Both the position numbers and the translations under genes were made by a program. Below the pieces are notes generated by a model that saw only the letters and a program-made list of their open reading frames with translations, did not search any database and was not told the DNA's origin. Positions 32,906-46,210 of a stretch of 64,000 nucleotides of DNA are shown one piece after another. The DNA comes from Stereum hirsutum FP-91666 SS1 (Eukaryota > Basidiomycota > Agaricomycetes > Russulales > Stereaceae): contig NW_006763137.1 in NCBI RefSeq assembly GCF_000264905.1, positions 1,095,622-1,159,621 of the forward strand, read 5' to 3'. How positions within the stretch are numbered: the stretch's first letter is position 1; the number at the start of each line of letters is the position of its first letter.

Positions 32906-34855
32906 ATGAAGCCCTCGACGTTTTCACTCGTTTGCTCCTTGGTTAGGTTGTCCTCGGCTCTTTACGTCCCTGTCACCGTCGAGAGACGGGATAGCAAGTC
33001 ACCTTCTTTCGCGCTTCCCTCCGACGTTGGCATCCCCTTCACATCTGGTCAGAATTCCCTGGCCACCACCACGTCGAATCAGCCAACCATCCAGAACGAT
33101 CATAATTTGTTGGTAAGCGTGACACCAAACTGTTTCATCTCGCACTGTGCGCTGATCTCCGACGGGCGCTGGCAGTACCAAACGCAGATTAATATTGGTG
33201 GTCAAGGTCAGTTGAATCTGGCTGCTTTGAGCCGATGAATGTACTCTGATGTTATGGACAAAACGGTACACAGATATAACGGTGCAGGTGGACACTGGTT
33301 CATCGGATCTATGGGTGTTCTCAGAAAAACCTATCAATAACTTCAACCAGTCGGAGGCACAACCTGTCAATATCTCATACGGCTTGGGTTCAGGTCAGCT
33401 CACTCATATGTTCATTTCCGGCATGTATTGACGAGAAATAGCTTCCGGTCCTGTTGGTTTTGCTCCCGTTTCGTTAGGATCCTACACCGTAGAATCCCAA
33501 GGTATGATTGTTGCCCGATTTGTGTTACGGTCCTATATTTACGAACGTCTTTCACAGCCTTCATCAATGCAACAAGTGTAAGCCTCGCTATCTCCTTTTT
33601 CATCGCATAAAAAATCTGACGATACCTCTAGTTCACCGTATTCCCACAAAGCCTCTTCCCTCAAGGCGTCTTCGGTATACTCGGCCTTGGCTTCAACACC
33701 CTCGACGGCATCTCTCCCCTCGCCTCCGCAGTGGCCAAAGCTTATCCAGACACACTCACTTTGGGCCAGAGTACCATCGCCAACATCTTCCAACAAAACT
33801 CCTCCCTTCCCAACTACATCTCCATCCTCCTCGGCCGCGCCAACGACATCGACGGCGTCACGAACGGAGTCTTCACCATTTCAGAACTCGTGTCCGGCTA
33901 CGAAAACATCACGCAGACGCCGAAGTTGGATCGGTTCGTGACGGATGGGGCGGGGTCGAGGTGGTCGGTTCTGTTGGATGGTGTGTCTGTGAACGGGCAG
34001 AATGTGACGCTGAGTTCGGGGACGGGGACGGATAAGGGTGTGGCGCAGGGACAGGCGGTCGCGGTGCTGGATACGGGCGCTACGGATGGGAGTATTCCGA
34101 AGGTTTTGGTGGATGCGATATATAGCGGGATGCCGGGTGCGGTGTTCAATGAGACTTCGAAGCAGTGGATCGTTCCGTGTAACTCTACTGCAGATGTGCG
34201 GTTCGTTTTCGGGTGCGTTCACATCCCGTCTTTTCTTTCTTTTGCGTTCACCGTTCCTTCAAACTGATAATGGTGTCTTTATTTTTTTCGACTCAGCGGC
34301 CAAGAAATCGCCATCCACCCCCTCGACCTCGCAACCCCCCAACAGATCTCCACATCCTCAGGAACCCTCACAACCTGCATAGCCTCCTACGTCGAACTCG
34401 ACCTCGGGTCCGGCTTTGCAGGCTTCGACATGCTCCTCGGCGACGCCTTCCTCCGTAACGTCTACGCCCTCTTCGACTACGGCCAGCTCTCCTCTTCCGC
34501 CACCACCGTCTCCGACGCCTTCATCCAGCTCTTACCACGCACGGATCCACAGCTTGCGGTGCAGGATTTCGAGAGCAGTAGGCAGACGGTGTTAAAGACG
34601 GCTCCGAAGGAGGCGACGGCGGAGCAGGTGAGGGAGAGTTTGGGGTCGGCGGCGGGGAGTGATGAGGGTGCTGGGGATGGGGATGGGGATTCAGGTGCGG
34701 GGACACCTTCGGGGTCTGGATCTGCGGCGCCGGAGCCTTCGTCTTCATCGGGGGCGAAACGGGTGGGTGCGGGGAGGGGGTTTGTTGGGGGAGTCGGAGC
34801 CATGTGGTCGGTTTTTGGTTTGGTCACCTGCTTGTCGTACTTTGGATTTCCCTAA
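32906..34855 (+). CDS. aspartic protease P3, pepsin family A1, GPI-like tail
   Basis: It starts MKPSTFSLVCSLVRLSSALY (signal peptide), then VPVTVERRDSK, a likely propeptide. Small exons give YQTQINIGGQ, then the first catalytic motif QVDTGSSDLWVFSEKP (about 33290), VNISYGLGSG and ASGPVGFAPVSLGSYTVES. The long exon has GVFGILGLGFNTLDGI, IANIFQQNSSLPNYIS and the second catalytic motif VLDTGATDGSIPK (about 34065). After an intron: GQEIAIHPLDLATPQQ, DMLLGDAFLRNVYALFDYG, then a Gly/Ser/Asp-rich stalk and a weakly hydrophobic C-terminus (MWSVFGLVTCLSYFGFP) that fits a GPI-attachment signal rather than the membrane span with cytoplasmic tail of P1/P2. The second site is DTGAT in place of the usual DTGT/S-T/S; catalytic Asp is kept. 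Closest relative here is P4. Confidence 0.9.
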
Positions 34856-35423
34856 TTGGACGCGGACAACTTGTGTCACCTCTGTCTGTCCTCCGACCGT
34901 GCCGGGTCTGACTTCTGTCCGCAGCCCTTCTTGCACCGTCATACGTCTGAGGCATTGCTGTTGCTCCGTGTAAGATCGCTCTGCTGCGACTATCTGGGCG
35001 ACGTACCTACTACCCCCCTCCCTTTGGGAATTGGAGCAGACACTATTTTATGAGTTTCGCCGGGATCTATTGTACTACTCTATTTGTAGTACTACCAGGC
35101 AGACAGTGATTTGAATACAGCACAGAAACAGAATATCCTGCCGGTCAAGAGATTAACAAGATGAATAACAAAACCAGGGACTGTTAATGTCTATATTGAG
35201 TCCGACGTATCCGTACGTGTACTAGTAGATCACCATCTTCATCGTCTATGATATTCATTGTAAGAAGCAAACGGGGTCCAGTTGAATGAGACGATTGCAT
35301 GAGAATTAACAGCCCCACCGCCCAGACGCTCTGTGGAAACATTCATCAGTCCGAGTCGGTCACTACTGACTGAACCTCCCAGTTGTGGGGAGTTGGAAAT
35401 CCAAAGGACGCACCAAGTGGCCC
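34856..35423. other. convergent 3' region, P3 / STS-A
   Basis: About 570 bases between two converging stops. No gene recognised. Confidence 0.4.
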
Positions 35424-36673
35424 CTACGCAAGAACATCTTGAGGCCTCAACATAACTGTCCTAGTGCGCTTTATCTCGCCGCTCTGAGAGCCAAAATATC
35501 TATGCACACAACGAAACGTCAAAAATTGCAGTCTCACACGACGAAAGTGGACAAATCACTCACCTCATAGATGCGAACGACCATTCCAGATTCCCAATCG
35601 GCCAATTTTCCATCTTGTCCACATACTTCTTCACGGCCGCATCTAGTTCTTTCGACCCAAAAGACTTCGACACTAGCTCTGCCTTTGCCTCCGTGTACTC
35701 CTTCATTAATCCTGCGTAGACATCCCCGACGTAATCGCTCGCATCTTGTAGGTCGATGTTCTTGGCCGCCATCAGAACAGACAAGATATTGTTCCCGGCA
35801 AGGCCCTTGGCTTGTTCCACCTTATATGAGTACACATCCTATCGAATGGAACCATCAATTAGTCGCCAGATCCCGGAGAGATATAACTACTCACGTTCGC
35901 CCACCATACCATATCCACTGCGGCCCAATAAATTCTCGACAACGCCGTATCCTCAAATACTACGTCTGGGAGATCGATCCCAAGCGTATACTCTAGCAGG
36001 CCGAGCATTAACGGGACGCCAGAGTTGTCCCTCCTGAGGTGCTTGAACGACTCCATGTCAAGGATTTGACTTCGTTCGCGGTACCCAGCCTCTTTCGTTA
36101 CGCAGTCGATGTAGTCTTCGCTGACCTTCAAGAATCGACGAAACGACTGGGGTCCGGCTGACCGCAGGAATCGGGCACGAAAGCTTTTAATAATACCAAT
36201 AGTAGAGGGTCAGAAAGGATACGCTTAAATGACAGTCCAATGCGGAAGCAAAATAGTGCTCACTCCCTTGTCATTTCCGCGAGAGCAGACCCATCCGTCC
36301 ACTCCGCATCGCGCAATGCGTTTAAGAACACGTCCCCCGTCTCTCCGGCGTCCTCTCCATTCTGCATATCAGAAATCTCATCTATGGCGAAAATCAAGTT
36401 CATGAAGTCGCAGCATGTCCGAAAGGTCTCGTAATTGGCGTGAGGATAGGCATATGCGACAAGGAGTTCGACCTTGCAGACGGCGAACTCTGTCAGCTCC
36501 TGGTCCGAGAAAATGCTGTAGCTGGAGAACCAAGCCGAGGACTCTGAGGCGGTTGTGGCCCAGTGGGGATTCATCGAGGCTTTGAAGGGACTTGAAAGGC
36601 GAAGGAGGTCTGGGAGGATGTAGGACTCGAGAGAGGTGGAGTGGGGGATTTGTGTCGTCGAAGTCGCTCCCAT
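35424..36673 (-). CDS. sesquiterpene synthase STS-A
   Basis: Class I terpene cyclase that ionises farnesyl diphosphate. Four exons: 36673-36264, 36183-35895, 35838-35564 and 35499-35424, giving 349 residues, a usual length. It starts MGATSTTQIPHSTSLESYIL. The metal-binding Asp-rich motif is IDEISDMQNGED (D-E-x-x-D variant). The NSE motif is restored across intron 2: WWAN-DVYSYKVEQAKG (N, S at +4, E at +8). The C-terminal RY motif RYFGSQ is restored across intron 3, and the protein ends LRPQDVLA. All active-site motifs are intact. By look it belongs to the basidiomycete group that contains protoilludene-type synthases; product cannot be told from sequence. A TATAAAGG box lies 81 bases upstream. 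Intron positions match STS-B exactly. Confidence 0.92.
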
Positions 36674-37055
36674 CTTGGAAAAAGTCGAATACTGCTGGTA
36701 GACAAGGAAATGGTCGATGATATGCTTGTGAGGACTATAGTGTACAACGTCGCCCTTTATATTTCGAGAGTAGTCATATTTCCGGTGAAATCCTGCCAGG
36801 GTCTCGAGTACGGCGAAGCGCTGAGGATAGCCCTGAGTACATCTCATCCTTGAGTGCAGCCGCATCCGGAGAATTAACTCTCGAAACCGTATATTTCGAT
36901 TCACGCCGTCTGCCACTTTGTGACGCGTTTCAGAATGCATTATGATGGTCCTCAACCACATACTGATGTTGAGTACGTTTATCCACGTCGGTGTGGAGAA
37001 AAGGAGCGGCGAGATAACATAAAAGTCCATCGAAATGCCTAGTGTAGACCAACAA
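36674..37055. promoter_or_regulatory. STS-A upstream region
   Basis: Contains TATAAAGG on the minus strand (36754-36761). A partial third unit of the 151-base tandem repeat seems to begin near 36985-37015 (GAGCGGCGAGAT). Confidence 0.4.
36754..36761 (-). promoter_or_regulatory. TATA box of STS-A
   Basis: TATAAAGG, 81 bases before the ATG at 36673. STS-B has the same TATAAAGGG core upstream of its start. Confidence 0.55.
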
Positions 37056-37355
37056 GCGCGATCCTAGATGTCCGTATTGGGCGTGGGGCTCTCGAGTGGA
37101 TAGAAAGACGCGGCTAGAAAAGTTCCAACGGGTTTGAGCATCAATTACGGTAGTCCTTCAGTCGCCTGTTGATGTCGAATATGGCACCGAGCGGACACCA
37201 GGAGCGGCGCGATCCTAAATGTCCGTATTGGGCGAGATGGCTTTCGAGTGGATAGAAAGAAAAGTTCTAACGAGTTTGAGCGCCAATTATGGTAGTTCTT
37301 CAGCCGCCTGTTGATGTCGAATACGGCACCCAGTGGAAACAAGGAGTGGCGCGGT
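37056..37355. repeat. tandem duplication, two units with period 151
   Basis: Units 37056-37206 and 37207-37355 share GCGCGATCCTA.ATGTCCGT, CGAGTGGATAGAAAGA and CGCCTGTTGATGTCGAATA. Unit 2 has a small internal deletion. A weaker partial third copy lies on the STS-A side. No coding function is seen. Confidence 0.8.
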
Positions 37356-37489
37356 CAATTGTGTGGCGTTTCTCAATGATATGTGCTTAGCGAAGAGTGG
37401 AGGCCATAGGGACCGTGCTGTCGTGTTCTGTCATCTCTCTGTATTCTCAGGGTGGATTATTGGTGGACCTACCTGTGAAGCAATCAGTT

Positions 37490-38335
37490 GAATCTCTTTT
37501 TGACCGGCTTTAGTGTTTGAACAAGATCCGTACGTCGACTCGTCACCGAACGTGAATTCTTGCATGGCACAATATTCCCTCGCCAGGTAAGAAGGGCTGG
37601 TATATCGGATAAGATTTGAAGACAAGGAAAGCTGCTTACGCTCGCCCAGCACTTCATGTCAACCGCGGTGCAGTATGTGCTCTCGAACGTCGCATATCCA
37701 TACGACGGATCCGGAAGAGTGAGCCCACACAAGTCAAAGGCCAATGAAGGGCCCCCTTGAGGTGTTTCAAGCTCCATGCCAAATATTCATCCTGTGTCGC
37801 GATATCCTACCCTCTTCACTACAAACCAATGTAGTCTTCACCATGCTTCACAAACCGGAGAATTAGAGCCCGATTATTTTTGAAGTGCTTACAAAATCTA
37901 TAGGCAAAGAAACGATCGAAGGCGAAACGATAAGTTGTTGTCAGTATAGCCGTGTGGGTTGAAGTGGAATTATAGTTCCTACTGTACTTAGTTGTTATCA
38001 TTGCAAGAGCAGAGCCGTCCGTTTCAGGATCCTGTGTTACGTTGAGATACGCTTTCCTGCGCTTTCCCCATCAGCATTGCATCCTTTCCACTCTCACAGC
38101 CGCCGGTTTCATCACGAAGGCAAGTTGAAAAGTCGTAGCAGGTTCGGGATGTGTCGTAACTGCCGTGCGGGTGTATGTGTGGGTTAGGTAGCTCGTTCGA
38201 TCTCCGTGGATGAAATGTAAGTAGCTGGACACCCGGGTCAAGGACTCTAAACTGGCCCAATCCAGTGAGGATCCGTGGAATTTTGGAGGATACAGAGAGA
38301 CGAGAGCAAGTCCCAGAGAATATACGATCCAATCA
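37490..38335 (-). pseudogene. decayed sesquiterpene synthase
   Basis: Minus-strand fragments align in order with STS-A: a diverged N-terminus (38335 down to about 38190), HGSYDTSRTCYDFSTCLRDE (38180; [24 protein letters not shown]), QDPETDGSALAMIT (38030; AEWTDGSALAEMTRE), RFVKHGEDYIGL (37840; RFLKVSEDYIDC), and GLTLPDPSYGYATFEST then YCTAVDMKCWAS (37700; [20 protein letters not shown] then AVDMVWWAN). Frames shift between blocks, stops interrupt, and the Asp-rich motif is lost (DETGG instead of DEISD). The region after the second exon, which would carry the NSE motif, is not recognisable. It lies behind STS-A in the same orientation, so a tandem duplication of STS-A is likely. Confidence 0.8.
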
Positions 38336-38553
38336 AATGGGTGGATACAAAAGCATAGTCGGAGCTGTCATCGCAGTACCTATGACCAGAAAGTAGACAG
38401 AAGCGCGAAGTTCGGAAAGAACTACGGCTGCAAAAATGAGACGACTGGCATGGTCATTACGATGTTAAGAGCGGGTCGTAATATGCACGAAGAAGGTCTG
38501 CAAGTTGCAACAATCGTGGCACAACAGTGGAGGCCGTTCTCGCCGCCGCGTTC
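38336..38553. other. intergenic
   Basis: No gene seen; upstream side of the synthase pseudogene. Confidence 0.3.
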
Positions 38554-38821
38554 ACTGTAGTTTTTCGACCGTATGTTCGTCACGCATCACGCAGGGTGCG
38601 CCGGCGAACATATTTGCCCCGATGGTCACGCATATGCGCGGGCCCACGAACAGCAAATCGTGACCGATTTGCGCCAAAAATCGCCCAAAAATCAAATTTT
38701 CGGTCATTCCGCGAACAATTTCATTGATTCGTCACGCGTGGCCCACCCAGACGAACCTTGGTCTGGCGAAGGTCACGTCTGACATAATCTTCCCACGAAC
38801 CTACGGTCGAAAAACTACAGT
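38554..38821. mobile_element. MITE-like element, 268 bp
   Basis: Long terminal inverted repeats: ACTGTAGTTTTTCGACCGTA at the left end and the same 20 bases, reverse complemented, at the right end, continuing imperfectly for about 5 more bases (TGTTCG / GGTTCG). The interior is GC-rich at the sides with an AT-rich centre (CAAAAATCGCCCAAAAATC). It has no coding capacity. A target-site duplication could not be defined with certainty. Superfamily unassigned. Confidence 0.75.
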
Positions 38822-40331
38822 ACATTGGGCAGGCGAGTCTTGTAAAGAATGATCCAGTTTACAGCTGTTACGGTGAGTTTCTTCATAATAACTTGTTGAT
38901 GCTTGGGGACAGGGAAGAATGGCGAGGCCGTAAAGATGATGCGTGGTCGACGTCACGGTGTTTTCTAGTAAGAGCAGCTCGGGCAAATTCGGGCCAAGTC
39001 TGCTCAGAAGCTGAGTCAGCAGTCTACGCTCTCAAGAACCACCACGGCACCCAGCGGCACCCCTAGCGGCACCCACCGGCGTGACCCCGCCAGCGTGGAG
39101 GTCGATGAGCAAGTCAGCTCGACTTTCGATGGACTTGTCTAAGTAAATTGCTCTGATATCGTCAGTATATTTTGGTACTCGAACATAGAAACATTCCTCA
39201 AGTCAATGACCTTGGATCATACTGCCATCACCACAAAACACCGGTACGTCGTCACTAGTAATATTAATCCCCTGTCACCGGTGTCCCCGTCTGCGGTGGA
39301 TACTATGCCATACGGTGATTACAAGACTATCCTTCGTGTGCAGGAGTTATAACCCGTTGCGGTTTCGCAGGCGACAGAGACGAAAACGCGTCATGGATAA
39401 GTCCAGCATAATTATGACTTAGTGGTTTACACAGGTCCGTATTTCAATCGCACTGCGTCACAGCCTGCAAGAGCGCAACTGGGGTAGTTACTGGGACGGC
39501 TGCTTCATATCCCTCACCCCATGCCCACATTTTGCACCATTAGAGGGATTGTCTCGGGGAGGACTAGTTCCTTCAATTCGATCACGCTAATTTCTCATGC
39601 TGCTGTTTTCGGTGCTCATCACCGCCGACAAAGATCGTATCCTGCGCGCTCAGGACTGCGCCCAGTGATGTTGATCCCTCCTCTTAGCTGCTGGTCTATA
39701 TGCGTGGTCGATCAATAGGTTTGCTACACAAAGTTTCTCACAAGCATCGACGAGAATTCGGCGCATCTGTTTCCCAGACTACAGATATCTGCATCTAATA
39801 GGTCGTGGGCTACCACAAGTAACTCCAGTCATGAATTGTCCTGCGAAAGTGGGATGCACCGTTTTTGAGCAAAGCTAACCCGCAGGAACTCCCGAATGTT
39901 TCTGCTCGAGACTTGTTTGCAGACCACACACGACAAACAAAATTGCCATCGGCCGACATGCTCATCACAGAATTCATACTTGATGCCTATAACTACAGAA
40001 AGACGGCCGCCGTAAGAGACGCCTGCATACCTAGCCTATCCTCTGTTGTGAGAATACATCAAACCACACCAATGATTGGTTGTGTCGATTTTCGTCACTC
40101 TGTTTTTGACGCTCACATCCACCATTAACCTAAATACAACTTAGTCTAGTCGCCATGTCAAGTTAGTCGCACTGCTTTTACAACACCTTTCGACGAGTTA
40201 AAAGTCGGCTGATGTTTGCTGAAGCACTGCACGCGAGTCGTCTCCCCCTTTCCCTCTTTCATCGTCAGGAATCGCGCTAGTCGCGTTATTCGTTTTTGTT
40301 TCGAGTTTATAATCAGCTTACCCTCTTGATA
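38822..40331. other. intergenic, P4 upstream region
   Basis: About 1.5 kb without a recognisable gene. A short GGCACCC-rich stretch (39045-39080) is a local repeat. Open frames at 39865-40128 and elsewhere carry no domain. Confidence 0.4.
40273..40286. promoter_or_regulatory. shared promoter motif of proteases P3 and P4
   Basis: CGCGCTAGTCGCGT, identical to 32786-32799, 46 bases before the P4 ATG. Confidence 0.5.
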
Positions 40332-42248
40332 ATGAAAACCATTCCTTTGTATCTCTTCTCGTGTCTAACTCTGACCTCGGCCCTCCGTATCCCTGTAACA
40401 GTGGAGAGACGTGCGGCTCCTCCCAGCTTGGGCGTTTCTATCAAGTCCTTGGGTCTATCATCGTCATCTGCATCATCATCCAGCCAGCCTGAGATTGCTA
40501 ATGTCAATAATGTATTGGTGCGTCTTTATGTTTGATGTCAGATATAAGCCTGCGCTCTTACCTCGTTCTTATAGTATGCGACAAATATCACAATCGGTGG
40601 CCAAGGTATATATATTTGAGGCCCTTGATGTTTATCTGGCGTTGAACACACTGCACAGAGATAACAGTACAGGTCGACACGGGATCATCGGACTTATGGG
40701 TGTTCTCGAAAACCCCTCTAACGGGTACCACACCTGCTAATATAACGGGCAACCTCACGTACGGCGTCGGTTCCGGTTAGTTCATTCTGTAGTCAATCCT
40801 CTAATACAAGAAAAAGGACTGACAATCTTGATAATGTCGTCAATTAAACATGAATATAGCTGCCGGGCCTATTGAATTCGCTCCTTTCACCATGGGCTCC
40901 TACTCGGTTGCTCAACAAGGTATGTCTTCGGTAGAAGTTGTCGTAAATAAGCACCGAATCCTTACTGTGACTATCATAGCTTTCATAAATGCCGCCACTG
41001 TGCGTCTCATCCCTACTCTACTGATTTGGGTTTGTGAGATCTCTCATTCTCTACCTCTAGACCACAGCATTTTCCGAGAATCTTTTCCCAATAGGCGTCT
41101 TCGGTATTATGGGCCTAGGATTCACTGTCCTCAACGACATTTCGACAATCAACAATCGCGTTGCACAAGCCTTCAACGACGATACCCTTGGTCAGAATCC
41201 CATCAACAACATCTTCTCTCAGAACACCTCCACCCCAAACTTCATCTCCGTTCTCCTCGGTCGCGGTGATGATCTCGACGGTGTCACAGACGGAACCTTC
41301 ACCGTCTCCGAAGTCATCCCAGGACTGGAGAACATCACAAGCACACCTCAGTTGGCACGACAGGGTCCTGGAATCGGAAGGTGGACGGTCCTTCTGGACG
41401 GCTTCTCCGTGAACGGGAAGGAAATCCCTCTAAATTCGAGCGTGTCGGGCATGCCGAGTGGAAAGTCCCTAGCGCAATTGGACACGGGAGCCACCGACGC
41501 GGCCATCCCACCCTTCATGGTGACCGCGATCTACAGCAGCATGCCGGGCGCTATATTCTCAGAAGGGGACAACTTTTGGATCGTGCCCTGCAACTCCACC
41601 GCTGACGTGCGGTTCACTTTCGGGTAAGCAACAAGTCTTCAAACTCTCATCTGCGCGTCTGCATAGTCTCAAATTGGTCTGACCTGCCATTGAATGGCTC
41701 TTCGCAGTGGTCAAGAAATCGCGATACACCCTCTCGATCTCTCCGGTCTCCTGCAGATCGGGTTCGACAGCACGACGAACCTCACAGTCTGCACCTCGAA
41801 CTACCAAGACGGCAGCGCCCTGGTCGGCTCAGACCCAGAGTTCGACATGAACCTCGGGGACGTCTTCCTCCGCAACGTCTACGCCCTATTCGACTACGGC
41901 ACGCTCGGCATCCAAAACAACCAACAAGTCGTCGACGACGCTTTCATTCAGTTGTTACCACGCACGGACCCCCAGCTCGCACTCTCGGATTTTACTTCTA
42001 GTCGCTCGAAGCAACTGTCGAATAGTGCGCCGGAGGCTACTGAAGATCAGATCAAGGTGGTGCTTTCTGGTAATGCGACGGCTGCTGGGACGGGCGTTAC
42101 GACTGTCACTGGAACTACGCCATCTTCGTCCCCGACGTCGACCTCGGCGTCTAAGAAGTCTTCGTCCACCAGGAGCGTGGTCACTGCGGGGTGGTGGTCG
42201 GTGATGAGCTTAGTGGGTATGGCCGCGTTCTTTTCTGTAGTCGCGTAG
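40332..42248 (+). CDS. aspartic protease P4, pepsin family A1, GPI-like tail
   Basis: It starts MKTIPLYLFSCLTLTSALRI (signal peptide) with the propeptide piece PVTVERRAAPP, as in P3. Small exons give YATNITIGGQ, the first catalytic motif QVDTGSSDLWVFSKTP (about 40675), NLTYGVGSG and AAGPIEFAPFTMGSYSV. The long exon has GVFGIMGLGFTVLNDI, NNIFSQNTSTPNFIS and the second catalytic motif QLDTGATDAAIPP (about 41480). The last exon (from about 41708) gives GQEIAIHPLDLSGLLQ, DMNLGDVFLRNVYALFDYG, a Thr/Ser stalk and a short hydrophobic C-terminus (WWSVMSLVGMAAFFSVVA) consistent with GPI anchoring. Both aspartates are kept. It is in the same orientation as P3 with the same exon layout; STS-A and the synthase pseudogene lie between them. 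Confidence 0.9.
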
Positions 42249-43129
42249 AACGCAGACGTCCAATCCTTTACGTCCCTTCCTCACTATAATTGTGTCCAGC
42301 ACACTAGTACTGTCTGCAGTAGAAAGGCTCACACTGCATGCTCATAACTGTTACGTCCTCATCTTTCGACGCTTCCATCCCTGTCCTTCTCTTTCTCTCA
42401 CTCAACGGCTCTGATTCCGCATACACTGGCACGTATCTATATTATTCCTTAAGGTAGCAGATCGCATAGCCGTGGTATCCACTCGCATTTTCTTGGGATT
42501 TGCATGGTCATTATTACTATGTATGTAATGTAGGTCCCCGAGCTGACAAACTATGGAAGCGTTTGTCTCCGTTACCTGTTGTGAATCTCCTCGATGTCGC
42601 GGAGATGCAAGTCCCTTGAAAAGCTATGACTGCTGCTCGACGAAATATATCCCTGGCCCTATCGTGCATCATACCACAAGTCTTGATGACAAGGAGTCTC
42701 AACCAACAACCGCAAGAAAGCTCGACCGACTTGACACGTATTCCAATTGTTTGTGTAGCAAGGGACCATGAAGGGTACGATTGGTGGCTGGTTCGACAAT
42801 ATCAGGATGCTCTGGCGTTATGGCTTCACTTCGCCCATGAATGCACAAAAGCTCTGTGTACTGTTCTTATCCACTCACGCTCACACACACAGAACTCAGG
42901 CATTATCACACATCTATAGAGGCAATAGAAAGAGTAAAGAAACCGTATTATGCATTTTGAGTCTCCACCACCACCCAACGAAACATCCAACACGTCCAGT
43001 CCGCCATCCGTCCTCACCCAACAGCTCAGCAAGGATAGATATACTCTACGCCAACAGCACACAACCAAGCTCGCCTCGAAACAACACACCACTCAGCTCC
43101 TCTCAGAAATCACCGCGCAAGCGGGTAAT
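42249..43129. other. convergent 3' region, P4 / ATP1
   Basis: About 880 bases between converging stops. Open frames on both strands have no domain and were not called. Confidence 0.4.
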
Positions 43130-45374
<2,245 letters not shown>

Positions 45375-45548
45375 TGGAGGGAGAGGAAAAGGGGGAAGCG
45401 GAGAGAAAACTGAGTGGTGGTCGTCGTCCGTCGTCCGAACCGATTCCACTCTCGGGCACCCTCGCTCAGCGGAGTTCCAATCCCCGCCCACTCCGACTTT
45501 GGCCGGCCCGTCCTCCCAACGGACGCGCCCCCGTCGACGCGCAGGACC
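45375..45548. promoter_or_regulatory. compact bidirectional promoter, ATP1 / bL21m
   Basis: Only 174 bases separate the two divergent start codons. Both products are mitochondrial, so co-regulation from this segment is plausible. No known factor site was identified. Confidence 0.5.
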
Positions 45549-46076
45549 ATGGCCGCGCTGCACAGGCGTATGTCTTCCTTCTCGTCGTCGTGCGCGACAT
45601 TCTGCTGATTTTATGTCCATTTTCTTGCAGTAAAAAGCCTGTTTCCGCCCGCTGTACGTGCGCTGCACTCGCAGGCCACGCCACCCACACCGTCCTCCAC
45701 CGCACAGGCACTCAGTCTCATCCGCACACAACCATCACAATATATCATCGCTTCGATAGCAGGCCGGAAATACCTCCTCGCCCCGCGCGACCTGCTCACC
45801 GTACCACGGCTCAAGGACGCCTCAGTCGGCGACGTCCTCGCCCTCGACCGGATTCACGAAGTCGGCTCGCGCGATTACACAATTCGCGGCAACCCGGAGC
45901 TTTCACCGGAAACCGTCCGCGTAGAAGCGACCGTCGTAGAGCACACGAAGGGGAAGATGGAGCACATCTTCAAGAAGAAGCGGCGAAAGGGGTACGAGAG
46001 GACGATCATGCACAAGCAGACATACACTCGTCTGCGGATAGGGCCACTTGACATTCATCCTCCCGCGTCTTCATAG
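45549..46076 (+). CDS. MRPL49: mitochondrial large-subunit ribosomal protein bL21m
   Basis: Protein of the mitochondrial 54S subunit. Two exons: 45549-45567 (MAALHR plus one base) and 45631-46076, giving 154 residues. The join yields MAALHRLKSLFPPAVRALHS, a basic presequence, then YIIASIAGRKYLLAPRDLLT and LKDASVGDVLALDRIHEVGS. The bL21 signature is VEATVVEHTKGKMEHIFKKK followed by RRKGYERTIMHKQTYTRLRI. Stop at 46074-46076. The frame of the larger overlapping open frame starting at 45374 is a different one and is rejected. The first exon is only 19 bases; the donor is taken at GTATGT, which restores the frame. Confidence 0.92.
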
Positions 46077-46210
46077 CATTTTCCTTGCTTTTTTTTTTTG
46101 CGTTCTTTTATTGTACTTTCAATCATATTTTCGGTGGCTCGATGGACATAACATGACATTGCGAAGCGATGACGACAAGAAAAAGCAGATAACTAGCATG
46201 AGACAATACA

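Noticed and set aside
36260..37030. STS-A start at an upstream in-frame Met (37030)
   Set aside because: The added leader has no similarity to STS-B, and the TATA box at 36754 would lie inside it; ATG 36673 matches the family start.
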